Positions 19,381-28,396 of a DNA stretch of 64,000 bases are shown one piece after another. Both the position numbers and the translations under genes were made by a program. Source of the stretch: Bradyrhizobium oligotrophicum S58 (GTDB lineage: Bacteria; Pseudomonadota; Alphaproteobacteria; Rhizobiales; Xanthobacteraceae); assembly GCF_000344805.1 (NCBI RefSeq), contig NC_020453.1, forward strand, positions 3,505,001 to 3,569,000. The letters are read 5' to 3'. Positions within the stretch are counted from its first letter, which is position 1. Each line of letters begins with the position of its first letter. The notes below the pieces were generated by a model. The model saw only the letters and a program-made list of their open reading frames with translations. It was not told the origin of the DNA and did no database searches.

Positions 19381-19644
19381 GCTCGCGGCCACCGCATCCC
19401 GCACCGACGTTCGTGACGACGCGTACGTCCCTCTGCATGGGGCAGGACGACGCGGATCATACATTGTTTTCGAAAAAGCGAAATAGAAAACTTCGGCGAA
19501 ATCGAAAAATCTGACCGTCACCGAACCGTCGCGTCAGGCTTCGTCTCCGGCAACCGGGAGCTCCATTGATCTTGCTCAAGCCGTGATGTCGCCGGCCGCT
19601 TAGGTTGCACGCATACAGCGATACCACAGCAAGGGAGTTTCGCC

Positions 19645-20151
19645 ATGCGAGTCCAGATCCGTGCGCTCATGCTGGCCGCCGCCGTCGTGATGGCGGCCGC
19701 TTCGCCTTCGGCTGCCCAACCAGGCTCTGGTGGACCGGGCTGGGGCCCGGGCATGATGATGGGGCCGGGAATGATGGGCGGCCGAGGGTTCGGCTTTCTC
19801 TGCAATCCCCGCATGGCGGGCTTCGCCGAATGGCGCATGTCGCAGATCGAGGCGGCCATCAAGCCCACCGAGGCGCAGCGGGCGCGTCTCGACGAGCTGA
19901 AGGCGGCGTCGGCCAAGGCGGCCGAACTGATCACCAAGGACTGTCCGGCCACGCCGCCGGTCAAGGCCACCGACCGCCTTGCCCTGGTCGAGCAACGCCT
20001 CGATGCCATGCAGCAGGCGATCAAGACCGTACGGCCGGCGTTTCAGGCGCTCTACGATTCGCTCGATGACAAGCAGAAGGCGGCGATGGATGCCAGCGGG
20101 CCGCGCAATTGGGGCTGGCGCCACTGGCACTGGCCGTGGAGCGACGAATAG
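19645..20151 (+). CDS. Periplasmic Spy/CpxP-like LTXXQ-family protein
   Basis: 168 residues. The signal peptide (MRVQIRALMLAAAVVMAAASPSAAQ) precedes a Gly/Met-rich linker with GMMMGPGMMGG and then a helical region (about 65-145) of the LTxxQ type with EAQRARLDELKAASAKA. Spy/CpxP relatives are periplasmic chaperones or metal/stress sensors, and the Met-rich linker could bind copper; this is inference. AAGGGAG precedes the ATG. It stands alone between the structured element and the helicase gene. Confidence 0.78.
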   Translation: MRVQIRALMLAAAVVMAAASPSAAQPGSGGPGWGPGMMMGPGMMGGRGFGFLCNPRMAGFAEWRMSQIEAAIKPTEAQRARLDELKAASAKAAELITKDCPATPPVKATDRLALVEQRLDAMQQAIKTVRPAFQALYDSLDDKQKAAMDASGPRNWGWRHWHWPWSDE

Positions 20152-20258
20152 CGCGCAGCCGGGGGTGGGGAGCGCCGCGTTGATCGGGTGCGGGCGGGCA
20201 TGGTGATTTCGCTCGGCATGGCGTAAAGCCATCCGAATCAAACGAGGTTTTCCGTCAA

Positions 20259-22226
20259 TTGCCCTTTCCCGCGACACATCCGCCGCTCGCCCGCGCCCTG
20301 GCCGAGCGCAATTACGACAATCCAACGCCCGTTCAGCTTGCGGTGCTGGCGGACGACGCCGTTGATCGCGACCTCCTGGTTTCGGCCCAGACCGGCTCGG
20401 GCAAGACCGTGGCCTACGGGCTGGCGATGGCGAAAGACCTGCTGGGCGAGGCCGAGCGGTTCGAGCGGGCGGCTGCGCCGCTGGCGCTGATCGTGGCGCC
20501 GACGCGCGAGCTTGCCTTGCAGGTCCATCGCGAGCTCGCCTGGCTGTATCAACACGCGGGCGCGCGGGTCGTCTCCTGCGTCGGCGGCATGGATCCGCGC
20601 CGCGAGCAGCGCGAACTGGAGGCGGGCGCCCACATCGTGGTCGGCACCCCCGGGCGTCTCTGCGATCATCTGCGGCGCGGCCGCCTCGACATCTCGGAAT
20701 TGAAGGCCGTGGTGCTCGACGAGGCCGACGAGATGCTCAATCTCGGCTTTCGCGAGGACATGGAGTTCATCCTCGAGACCACGCCGGAGACGCGCCGCAC
20801 CCTGCTGTTCTCGGCGACCTTCCCGCGCGGCATCGTGGCGCTGGCCAAGGAATATCAGGACGACGCGTTCCGGATCGAGGTCGAGGGCGACGAAGGCGGG
20901 CATGCCGACATCGAGTACCGCGCCATCCGCATCGCGTCCGGAGATGTCGAGCACGCGGTCGTCAACGTGCTGCGCTTCTACGAATCTCCCAGCGCGATCG
21001 TGTTCTGCAACACGCGCGAGGCCGTGCGGCATCTGCAGGCGGCGCTGCTGGAGCGCGGCTTCTCGGTGGTCGCGCTGTCCGGTGAATTGACGCAGAACGA
21101 GCGAACGCTGGCGCTGCAGTCGCTGCGCGACGGGCGCTCGCGGGTCTGCGTGGCCACCGACGTGGCGGCGCGCGGCATCGACCTCGCCAAGCTCGATCTC
21201 GTCATTCATGCCGAACTGCCGAATGATCCGGAGGTGATGCAGCATCGCTCGGGCCGCACCGGCCGTGCGGGGCGCAAGGGCGTCAGCGTCCTGCTGGTGC
21301 CGCCGGCCCGGCGGCGGCGCGCGGAAGTGCTGTTGAACATGGCCGGCATCGATGCCGTCTGGGGCGCAACGCCGCAGGCCGAGGACATCCGCAAGCTCGA
21401 TCAGGAGCGCATGCTGCAGGATCAGGTCTTCACCGAGGAGACGACACCGGAAGATCTGGCGCTCGCGCAGGCCCTGCTCGCGGAGCGCTCTCCCGAGGAC
21501 ATCGCCGCGGCCCTGGCGCGGCTCTATCGCGCCCGGCTGCCGTCGCCAGAGGACATTCTCGATCCAGGCCAGGACAACGGCCGCTCGCGCCCCGATCGCG
21601 GTCGCGACATCGTGAGGCCGGCGCGTGGCGACGATCGCCCGCCGGCTCCGCGAACGAAGACGGGCAAGCCGTCGGCACGCCACGGCATGGGCGAGCCCAG
21701 CGTCTGGTTCCGCGCGGCGATCGGACGCAAGAAGAATGCGGAGGCGCGCTGGCTGCTGCCGATGATCTGCCGCCGCGGCGGCATCGACAAGCACGACATC
21801 GGCGCCATCAAGATTTCCGAGACGACGACCGAGTTCGAAATCGCCGCGCGCGTTGCGGACGCCTTCGCCGCCAACATCCGCCGTCCCGACAAGGAGGATA
21901 ACATCCGCATCGAGACGCTGTCGGGACCGCCATCGGGGCAGGGCGCACCGGAACGGCCGCGGCAGGACAAGCGGCCGCCGCGGCGCGAGGACAACGAGAC
22001 CGCGTACCATCCGCTGCGACGTGATGAGCCGCGGGCCGGTAAGGACGCCAAGCCGCGCAGCAAGCCGCACCGCGACGGCCCGTCGAAATCCAGCCATGAG
22101 CCGGCCTTCGCGAAGAAAAACAAGCATCGCGACAAGTCCAGCCACACTGGACAGGCGTTCTCAGACAGATCCTCGCGGACGAAGGCGCCGGGCGGCAAGA
22201 AGGCCAAGACCAAGCGTCGCGGCTGA
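20259..22226 (+). CDS. DEAD-box RNA helicase with DbpA-type RNA-binding domain
   Basis: 655 residues starting at TTG (20259), with GAGG upstream. RecA domain 1: AQTGSGKT (about 43-50), PTREL, TPGR, DEAD (about 154-157) and SAT. RecA domain 2: FCNTREA, ATDVAARGID and HRSGRTGRAG (about 328-337). A DbpA-like RNA-binding domain follows at about 481-560 (FRAAIGRKKNAEARWLLPMI), then a Lys/Arg/Pro-rich basic tail of about 90 residues. It unwinds structured RNA and probably acts in ribosome assembly or cold adaptation, as DeaD/CsdA/DbpA do. Confidence 0.94.
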   Translation: MPFPATHPPLARALAERNYDNPTPVQLAVLADDAVDRDLLVSAQTGSGKTVAYGLAMAKDLLGEAERFERAAAPLALIVAPTRELALQVHRELAWLYQHAGARVVSCVGGMDPRREQRELEAGAHIVVGTPGRLCDHLRRGRLDISELKAVVLDEADEMLNLGFREDMEFILETTPETRRTLLFSATFPRGIVALAKEYQDDAFRIEVEGDEGGHADIEYRAIRIASGDVEHAVVNVLRFYESPSAIVFCNTREAVRHLQAALLERGFSVVALSGELTQNERTLALQSLRDGRSRVCVATDVAARGIDLAKLDLVIHAELPNDPEVMQHRSGRTGRAGRKGVSVLLVPPARRRRAEVLLNMAGIDAVWGATPQAEDIRKLDQERMLQDQVFTEETTPEDLALAQALLAERSPEDIAAALARLYRARLPSPEDILDPGQDNGRSRPDRGRDIVRPARGDDRPPAPRTKTGKPSARHGMGEPSVWFRAAIGRKKNAEARWLLPMICRRGGIDKHDIGAIKISETTTEFEIAARVADAFAANIRRPDKEDNIRIETLSGPPSGQGAPERPRQDKRPPRREDNETAYHPLRRDEPRAGKDAKPRSKPHRDGPSKSSHEPAFAKKNKHRDKSSHTGQAFSDRSSRTKAPGGKKAKTKRRG

Positions 22227-22302
22227 TCTGCGCCTGGTTGATGCGAGGCAACCCGGGCCGGCCTGAAGCGTCGACCCGCGAACCAGGTCAGCGGAGCCGT
22301 GC

Positions 22303-22704
22303 ATGAGCCGAACCGTCGTTCTTTATCTGGCGACCCTCGCCGTGCTGCTCGGGTTCGACATTCCTTTTCTCGCCATCGTCGCCAGAGGCTTCTTCCAGTC
22401 GCAGGTCGGCGACATGCTGGGCGAGGTCCGGCCGTTGCCGGCGATGCTGTTCTATCTGGTCTATGTCGCGGGCGTGCTGGTCTTCGTCAGCGGCCAGAGC
22501 GAGGCGACGTGGCGCTCCACTTTGCTGTATGGCGCGCTGTTCGGGCTGTTCTGCTACGCGACCTTCGAGCTGACCTCGCTCGCGATGCTCAAACAGTGGA
22601 CCTGGGCGGTGGTCGCGCTGGACATCAGCTGGGGCGTGTTCGTCACCGCAGTCTCGGCCACGGTCGGACTGCTGATCGCAGACTGGGCGACGCCGCGGGG
22701 CTAG
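22303..22704 (+). CDS. DUF2177 family inner-membrane protein
   Basis: 133 residues with four predicted membrane helices. The family pattern is present: FDIPFLAIVARGFF near the N-terminus, MLFYLVYVAGVLVFV, the Gly-rich GALFGLFCYATFELTSLAML turn, and WAVVALDISWGVFV. The function of DUF2177 is unknown. It is followed by an inverted repeat that may end transcription. Confidence 0.85.
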   Translation: MSRTVVLYLATLAVLLGFDIPFLAIVARGFFQSQVGDMLGEVRPLPAMLFYLVYVAGVLVFVSGQSEATWRSTLLYGALFGLFCYATFELTSLAMLKQWTWAVVALDISWGVFVTAVSATVGLLIADWATPRG

Positions 22705-22751
22705 CCGATCATCATTACGGGAGGCGCAGAGCGCGAGGGCGGTATCTCAGG

Positions 22752-22785
22752 ATCCCGGGTCCGCCTCGACGAGGCGTCCCGGGAT
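22752..22785. terminator. Inverted repeat between convergent genes, possible terminator
   Basis: ATCCCGGG (22752-22759) faces CCCGGGAT (22778-22785) around an inner CGCCTC/GAGGCG pair. No U-tract follows on either strand. It lies between the convergent DUF2177 and peroxiredoxin genes, so a bidirectional transcript end is plausible. Confidence 0.5.
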
Positions 22786-22812
22786 GATGTCGGCAAACCT
22801 CGTTCGCTGGCG

Positions 22813-23472
22813 TTACTTCGGCTGCGGCACCACGCGCAGATAGGGCTTCGGCGCCTTCCAGCCGTTCGGATAGATCGTCTTGGCCTCGTCGTCGGACACC
22901 GAGCCGGCGATGATGACGTCCTCGCCCTGCGTCCAGTCGGCCGGCGTGGCGACGCGATGCTTGGCGGTGAGCTGCAGCGAGTCGATGACGCGGAGAATTT
23001 CCTGGAAGTTGCGGCCCGTGGTCATCGGGTAGACCAGGATCAGCTTGATCTTCTTGTCGGGCCCGATGATGAACACGTTGCGGACGGTCAGGTTGTCGGC
23101 CGCGCTGCGCTTGGCGGGATCGCCGGAGACGGCAGCCGGCAGCATGTCGTAGAGCTTGGAGACATTGTAGTCGGTGTCGCCGATCATCGGGTAGTTCGGC
23201 GCCGCGCCCTGCGTCTCACGAATGTCCTCCGCCCATTGCGCATGCTTGTCGACCGGGTCGACGGAGAGGCCCATCAGCTTGACGCCGCGCTTGTCGAATT
23301 CCGGCTTCAGCCGGGCGAGCGCACCGAGCTCGGTGGTGCAGACCGGGGTGAAATCCTTCGGGTGCGAGAACAGCAGCGCCCAGCTGTCGCCGATCCAGTC
23401 GTGGAATTTGATCTTGCCTTCGGTGGTCTGTGCCTCGAAGTCCGGGGCGGTGGAGCCGATTTGGAGAGCCAT
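22813..23472 (-). CDS. 1-Cys peroxiredoxin (Prx6 type)
   Basis: 219 residues, the size of Prx6-class enzymes. The peroxidatic cysteine is Cys45 in PVCTTE, preceded by SHPKDFTP, with a conserved Arg in TVRNVFIIGPDKKIK. The C-terminal extension (DWTQGEDVIIAGSVSDDEA) is typical of 1-Cys members. It reduces hydrogen peroxide and organic hydroperoxides in the cytoplasm. It is a single gene with its own 5' gap of about 360 bases. Confidence 0.95.
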   Translation of the reverse strand: MALQIGSTAPDFEAQTTEGKIKFHDWIGDSWALLFSHPKDFTPVCTTELGALARLKPEFDKRGVKLMGLSVDPVDKHAQWAEDIRETQGAAPNYPMIGDTDYNVSKLYDMLPAAVSGDPAKRSAADNLTVRNVFIIGPDKKIKLILVYPMTTGRNFQEILRVIDSLQLTAKHRVATPADWTQGEDVIIAGSVSDDEAKTIYPNGWKAPKPYLRVVPQPK

Positions 23473-23834
23473 GCTAGTCCTCGTGTCATTGCAAACAGCG
23501 GATAAATTCTTCTAAGCACTATAGGAAATACCGCTCTCTATGGGAACGGGTTGACGGAAAAGAGAAAATAATTCCGCCAAAACTCACGCGCGCAACAACT
23601 TCTTTTGAGTTCCCGCGGTGCGACGAAACATCCGTGAGACTACCGGTTGCCCAGATTTCGCCATGTCTCGGTCGCAACACGCCGCCCCCTGACGCCCCGG
23701 CTTTGAACCGTGATCGAGGTCACTGCGGCAAATGGGCAACCGATACAAAAACCCACAAGGCCGTTTCGAACCGTTAACCACTCGTTCAGACGCGCGCCGA
23801 CAAGGTGGGTCAACACAGCAACTGAGAAGAGAAC
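23473..23834. other. Divergent intergenic region with a weak CRP/FNR-like site
   Basis: No gene was found. At 23710-23723 the sequence GTGA-N6-TCAC has the two-fold symmetry of a CRP/FNR-family site. It is about 110 bases upstream of the unknown gene at 23835 and far from the peroxiredoxin start. A single match of this size can occur by chance. Confidence 0.3.
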
Positions 23835-24398
23835 ATGGCTACCTCTGCACCAAAAACCATCGATGGTCTCGAGCCGTCCTGTTGTGAGACCGCTGCATCC
23901 GCGCTCGGCATCGTGCGCGACGGCGTGATCACGGGTGAAGGCCCGACCACTGCGGGACGCGTGCACTTTTCCCGCGTGCTCGATGCCGATGACGTCGCAT
24001 GGTGCGCGCGCATCCTGACTGCCGCCGCGATCAACGACGCGCCGGTCAGCCGCGACGAGGCCGAGGCGCTGTTCGAGATCGACGCCGCCGCGACCGAGCG
24101 CAAGGACGACGGCCGCTTCGAGGATCTGCTCGCCAAGGCGGTCGCGCATCACACCGCCGCGGCGTCCGGCCTGCCGGTGCCGCCGCGCAGCGTCGCGCTG
24201 GCGCCGGAGACAGCGATCGAGAGCTGGGCGCCGGCCAATGCGCGCGGCGTTCGCACCGATGCGCTGGAATGGGTCGCCAAGCGCATGCGCGGCAAGCGCC
24301 AGAGCAACCGCGTCCTGCGGGCCATGGTCGCGACGATCGTCGGCGTCTCCGTGCTGCCGCTGGCGCAGCTGCCGTCGATGATCGACATCGGGATGTGA
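23835..24398 (+). CDS. Unrecognised protein with C-terminal hydrophobic segment
   Basis: 187 residues. I do not recognise a family. The body is Ala-rich and helical, and about residues 155-175 (RAMVATIVGVSVLPLAQLP) form one hydrophobic segment after a basic patch (KRMRGKRQSNR). This suggests a tail-anchored or amphipathic membrane association with the N-terminus in the cytoplasm. Its coding status is supported by long codon-consistent reading and by the strong terminator 34 bases after the stop codon. An adjacent Cys pair occurs near residue 16. Confidence 0.7.
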   Translation: MATSAPKTIDGLEPSCCETAASALGIVRDGVITGEGPTTAGRVHFSRVLDADDVAWCARILTAAAINDAPVSRDEAEALFEIDAAATERKDDGRFEDLLAKAVAHHTAAASGLPVPPRSVALAPETAIESWAPANARGVRTDALEWVAKRMRGKRQSNRVLRAMVATIVGVSVLPLAQLPSMIDIGM

Positions 24399-24431
24399 GC
24401 GCCTTGCGCCCATCCATCGGAGCGAATTCGA

Positions 24432-24461
24432 AGAGCGCGATGATGTCATCGCGCTCTTTTT
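24432..24461 (+). terminator. Rho-independent terminator
   Basis: A 12-bp perfect stem (AGAGCGCGATGA/TCATCGCGCTCT, inner bases forming the loop) is followed by TTTT. It ends the transcript of the gene at 23835. The convergent phosphodiesterase gene stops at 24470, and the stem is preceded by AA on the other strand, so it may work poorly in reverse. Confidence 0.9.
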
Positions 24462-24469
24462 GTTTCCGC

Positions 24470-26326
24470 CTACTTCGCGGCAGCCTTCTGTTTCGGCGCC
24501 TCGTCGTCCAGGCCGACGGTGCGGCCGGGGAAGCCGGCAGCGTCGAAATAGCGCTGCTGGCCTACGCGCTGCTGCTTCAGCACGGTGCGCAGGCCGCCGG
24601 CGGCCGGGTCTGATTTGACGACGTCGGACGAGGCCTTTGGCGTCGCGCCGTTCGGCATCGCCTCGGTCATGACGCGGCCGATCAACTTGCCTTTGGGAGC
24701 TACCTTGAGGTCGAGCAGCCTGGCCGCGGTGATGCCGACATCGGCATTGCTGACGGGCAGGGGATCGACGAAGCCCGCTTTGAAGTCCGGACCGATGGCC
24801 GCCATGAAGTTGTAGGTGTCGCCGCGGCCGAACGAGCCGTGCATGCCCTGACCCTGGCGCAGCACGGTGTCGGCGACCTCGACCTGGCAGTTGCTCGGCG
24901 CGTCGCAGCCGGGCGCGACATAGGAGCGGAAGTTGACCACGATCGCCGGGTGCGGCGTCACCGCCTTGCCGTCGAGGTTGACGACCGACAGCGGCAAGGT
25001 GCCGGGGATGTCGCCGAGCTTGTCGTCGACGAAGATGCCGGAAACGTAGTCCTGCGCCAGCAGCGCCTTGACGGTGCGGCGGGCGAGCTTCTTGTCGTTG
25101 TTGGGCAGATAGATCAGGTCGGAGCCGCCATTGGTGGCGACGACGAGATCGGGCTTGGTCGGGTCCTTGCCGAGCACGCCATTGCCGGCCTTCGGGTGCT
25201 TGCCGGCGGGCACGGCGGCGTTCTTGTCGTTGGGATCGAACAGCGGCAGGTCGAGCGCCTTGGCCAGATCGAGCGCCAGGAAGCCCATGGGCAGGAAGTC
25301 CTTCGGCGTGTCGTCATAGCTGACCTGGGCCGAGGAGCTGGTCTTGCTCTCCTTGGAGATGGTCGAGAAGCCGTGGTCGGCCTGGACCATGATGTTGGTC
25401 GATGCGGCCAGCCCGAGGTCGTCGAGCGCCTTTCGCAACGCCGCCAGGTTGTCGTCGGCGTTCTTGATGCCGGCCATCGAGGTCGGGCCGTTGATGCCCG
25501 GCGTGATGGTGTTGAGGCTGTCGCCGTGATTGTGCTGGCTGCCGTCGGGATCGCGCGACCAGAACACCAGCACGAACGGCTTGTTGCGCGCCTTGAACAT
25601 CGGCAGCACCACCTTGGTGGCGACGTCGGCCATGTAGGCCTGCTGGGCGACGTTGGCGGAGGTCGTGCCCGGCGTCTTGGCGTCGCCGGCCTTGCCGTTG
25701 TCGCCGCGCGACGGTGTCGCGGTCGGCAGCCCGGCCTTGGTCAGGGCGTCCTTGATCTCGTCGGTGAGGGGCACGCCGGCTTTGCCGCCGGTGGAATCGT
25801 CGATCACGATCGAGGAGGTCGCGCCCGGCTTGCAGGGGCAGCCGGTGTGGTCGAACAGATAGGTCGGGCCGAGCTTGCCGATCGCCGCGGTCGAATAGCC
25901 GGCCTTGCGGGCGAGCTTCAGGATAGTGTCCTCGTTGAGGTAGTCGCCGTTGAAATGCTCGTCGATGTCGCCGAGCACGGCGTCGTTCTCGATGAAAGGC
26001 ACGACGGTGTCGCCCGCGGGCACCGAAGTGTAGCCGGTGAAGATCGTGTTCGAGAACGTGCCGGTGTCGCCGAGATAATGGCCGGTCGCCATCGCCGAGC
26101 CGTTGGCCATGGTGAAGGTCGGGAACAGCGAGTGCGAATTCTTGAAGTTGACGCCCTTGTCGCGAACGCCGGCCATGGCTGGCGCCGTCTCCGGCGTCAC
26201 CTTCAGCGACCGCAGGCCGTCGGGAATGAACAGGATCAGATTATGGGGGGTGGCGTTCTGCGCGAATGCAGCACCGGACGACAAGAGGGTCAGTCCAGCG
26301 CACAGCAGCACGAGCGGGCGGCGCAT
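24470..26326 (-). CDS. Exported alkaline phosphatase-superfamily phosphodiesterase/nucleotide pyrophosphatase
   Basis: 618 residues with a signal peptide (LVLLCAGLTLLSSGAAFA). The N-terminal LILFIPDGLR supplies the first metal-binding Asp, and SLFPTFTMANGSAMATG contains the Thr nucleophile region. Later metal ligands include the Asp and His of VQADHGFS at about 300 and the His in QGMHGSFGRGD near the C-terminus. It belongs to the type I phosphodiesterase branch, periplasmic and Zn-dependent. The substrate is unknown; nucleotide or phospholipid head-group esters are usual. No partner gene is adjacent. Confidence 0.85.
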   Translation of the reverse strand: MRRPLVLLCAGLTLLSSGAAFAQNATPHNLILFIPDGLRSLKVTPETAPAMAGVRDKGVNFKNSHSLFPTFTMANGSAMATGHYLGDTGTFSNTIFTGYTSVPAGDTVVPFIENDAVLGDIDEHFNGDYLNEDTILKLARKAGYSTAAIGKLGPTYLFDHTGCPCKPGATSSIVIDDSTGGKAGVPLTDEIKDALTKAGLPTATPSRGDNGKAGDAKTPGTTSANVAQQAYMADVATKVVLPMFKARNKPFVLVFWSRDPDGSQHNHGDSLNTITPGINGPTSMAGIKNADDNLAALRKALDDLGLAASTNIMVQADHGFSTISKESKTSSSAQVSYDDTPKDFLPMGFLALDLAKALDLPLFDPNDKNAAVPAGKHPKAGNGVLGKDPTKPDLVVATNGGSDLIYLPNNDKKLARRTVKALLAQDYVSGIFVDDKLGDIPGTLPLSVVNLDGKAVTPHPAIVVNFRSYVAPGCDAPSNCQVEVADTVLRQGQGMHGSFGRGDTYNFMAAIGPDFKAGFVDPLPVSNADVGITAARLLDLKVAPKGKLIGRVMTEAMPNGATPKASSDVVKSDPAAGGLRTVLKQQRVGQQRYFDAAGFPGRTVGLDDEAPKQKAAAK

Positions 26327-26526
26327 CGAAAACTCCTGAAAGCCATAAACGGAATCGCGGCGTGTTGCCGCAGGGACAGGTTTAGTTTTGCCGCGTGACG
26401 GTTTTGTTACAAGGGGCTCGAGCGAGAATGGCGGCCGTCCCGAATGAATTTGTGCCGTGGTAACCGAGGGCAGGAACCAGGGTGTGGCTTTCTGGTTGTC
26501 GGCTCACAACACTCAAGGAGCACACC

Positions 26527-27021
26527 ATGCCTGCCGACAAGGACCTCAACGAACTCTTCCTCGATACCCTCAAGGACATCTACTACGCCGAGAAGCAGAT
26601 CCTGAAGACCCTGCCGAAGATGGCCAAGGCCGCGCAGTCCGACAAGCTGCAGGCCGCCTTCCTCAAGCACCAGGACGAGACCGAAGGCCAGATCGAGCGC
26701 CTCGAGCAGATCTTCGAGATGCTCGGCAAGCCCGCGCGCGGCAAGAAGTGCGATGCGATCGAGGGCATCATCGACGAGGGCAAGGAGATCATGGACGAGT
26801 ACAAGGGGACGCAGGCGCTCGACGCCGGTCTCTTGGCCGCTGCCCAAGCGGTGGAGCACTACGAGATGTCACGCTATGGCACGCTGAAGGCCTGGGCGCT
26901 CAAGCTCAACCTGCCCAAGGTCGCCAAGCTGCTCGACCAGACGCTGAATGAAGAGCGAAAGACCGACGAGACGCTGACCAAGATCGCTGAGACCGCGGTC
27001 AACTACGAGGCCGCGGCGTAA
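26527..27021 (+). CDS. DUF892 (YciE/YciF-type) ferritin-like protein
   Basis: 164 residues from the ATG at 26527, preceded by AAGGAG; an in-frame upstream ATG at 26482 is unlikely. The four-helix ferritin-like pattern carries Glu and His at metal positions: YYAEKQILK, KHQDETEGQIERLEQIF, GIIDEGKEIMDEY and VEHYEM. Homologues are stress-induced and bind a di-metal centre; the physiological role is unclear. It is followed by a 12-bp hairpin at 27069-27095. Confidence 0.92.
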   Translation: MPADKDLNELFLDTLKDIYYAEKQILKTLPKMAKAAQSDKLQAAFLKHQDETEGQIERLEQIFEMLGKPARGKKCDAIEGIIDEGKEIMDEYKGTQALDAGLLAAAQAVEHYEMSRYGTLKAWALKLNLPKVAKLLDQTLNEERKTDETLTKIAETAVNYEAAA

Positions 27022-27068
27022 GTCCGGCTGCGCAGGCAGCTTGGGCAAAAGCTTCGGGTCCCGGCTCT

Positions 27069-27095
27069 GCGGTGCGTCACTTTGTGACGCACCGC
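27069..27095. terminator. Perfect hairpin after the DUF892 gene
   Basis: 12-bp arms GCGGTGCGTCAC/GTGACGCACCGC with a TTT loop, 47 bases after the DUF892 stop codon. There is no U-tract, so termination is only possible. It may alternatively be a repeat or a protein-binding site. Confidence 0.5.
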
Positions 27096-27205
27096 GTGCT
27101 CGCAGAGTTCGGCACCGGTCGTTGCGCTCGGATCGAATTCACTTGGACGATCCCGCGCAACGCCGCCAGCACCGGAGCAAGCGCTGGCCGCGTGCCATGG
27201 GCTCG

Positions 27206-28234
27206 TCAGCGGGCGAGATGCCTGCGGATTCCATCGGCCGTCTGCCGGATCGCAGCTTCGGTTGAGGAGACGGTGCGCAGCGCGTTGAGCAGCACGAAAT
27301 CGTGAATGGTGCCGTTGTAGCGCACGGCGTCGACGCTCACGCCGGCTTCCTTGAGCTTGCGGGCATAGGCCTCGCCCTCGTCGCGGAGCGGATCGTTCTC
27401 GGCCGTGATGACCAGCGCCGGCGGCAGGCCCTTGAGCTGATCGACGCTGGCGCGCAGGGGCGAGACATAGGGGTTGTCGCGGGCCTTGGCATCCGGCGCG
27501 TAGCGGTCCCAGCCATATTTCATGAACGCGCGCGGCAGGAAACGGTCCTCGCCGTACGCCCGATAGGAGGGGCTGTCTACGCTCGCATCAGTCGCGGGAA
27601 TGAGAAGCACCTGATAGCTGATCTTCGGCCCGTTGCGGTCCTTTGCCATCAGGGTGAGAGCAGCGGTCATGTCGCCACCCACCGAATTGCCGGCCACGGC
27701 GATCCGGCTGCCATCGGCGCCGAGTTCGCCGGCATTGGCGGCGACCCATTCCAGCGCGGCATAGATCTCCTCGAGCTGCGTCGGATAGACGCCGGACGGC
27801 AACGGCGTGTATTCGACGAACACCCCGACCTGGGCGGAGCCGACGACCAGGTCGCGCAGCAGTCGCTTGTGATTGTCGAAGTTGCCGGCGATCCACACAC
27901 CGCCATGGATGAAGAGCAGCACGCCCGGTCTGGCAGTCGCGTGCTCCGGCCTCATGATGTAGAGCTTGACCTCCCGGCCGTCCTTGCTGACGGTCCGCTT
28001 CGTTGTGGTCACGCCGGACATGTCGACCGGCGTCTGGTTCTGCAGCCCGCTCAGGATGTCCTGCGGCTTTGGCTGAGGCAGTTCCCAGAACGGGCTCGCA
28101 TCTTTGTTGAGTTGCACCAAGAAGGCTCTGACCTGCGGATCGAGATCGGGATCGGTAGCGACGTTGGGCGCTGCGCTCACGGTCATGGTTGTGGCTCCAA
28201 GGATCAGAGATGATAGCAGAGTTGTCACACGCAT
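27206..28234 (-). CDS. Exported alpha/beta hydrolase (esterase/lipase, HSL-like)
   Basis: 342 residues from the ATG at 28234, which begins a signal peptide (MRVTTLLSSLILGATTMTVSAA); an ATG 21 bases upstream is also possible. Oxyanion-hole HGG is in FIHGGVWIAG. The nucleophile elbow is GNSVGG, and the terminal His lies in GTIHDFVLL after an acidic residue in TAENDPLRDE. It fits the hormone-sensitive lipase family of carboxylesterases, probably periplasmic, acting on short acyl esters. The divergent AraC gene lies over 150 bases away. Confidence 0.88.
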   Translation of the reverse strand: MRVTTLLSSLILGATTMTVSAAPNVATDPDLDPQVRAFLVQLNKDASPFWELPQPKPQDILSGLQNQTPVDMSGVTTTKRTVSKDGREVKLYIMRPEHATARPGVLLFIHGGVWIAGNFDNHKRLLRDLVVGSAQVGVFVEYTPLPSGVYPTQLEEIYAALEWVAANAGELGADGSRIAVAGNSVGGDMTAALTLMAKDRNGPKISYQVLLIPATDASVDSPSYRAYGEDRFLPRAFMKYGWDRYAPDAKARDNPYVSPLRASVDQLKGLPPALVITAENDPLRDEGEAYARKLKEAGVSVDAVRYNGTIHDFVLLNALRTVSSTEAAIRQTADGIRRHLAR

Positions 28235-28396
28235 CGGTTTTGCTCGGGCTTGCATTGAGCATGTGAGCGGTGTGTTCAGCGGTCCGCTCCCGCCAGAGCC
28301 TAGGCGAGTTGCTGCGGTGCAGGCTTTTGTGTTTTGCCTGCCGTGTTGAAAAAGGAGCAGCTTCTTGGCGTGCGGTCGCAGGACGTCTGAAACGTC

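Noticed and set aside
19032..19514. 160-residue open frame across the structured element
   Set aside because: Composition is unlike a protein and its course follows RNA-type hairpins; treated as a non-coding element.
20238..22145. 635-residue minus-strand frame opposite the helicase gene
   Set aside because: Shadow of the DEAD-box helicase, which has all helicase motifs.
23710..23723. CRP/FNR-like GTGA-N6-TCAC as a firm regulatory site
   Set aside because: One short match without flanking support; mentioned only as a possibility in the intergenic entry.
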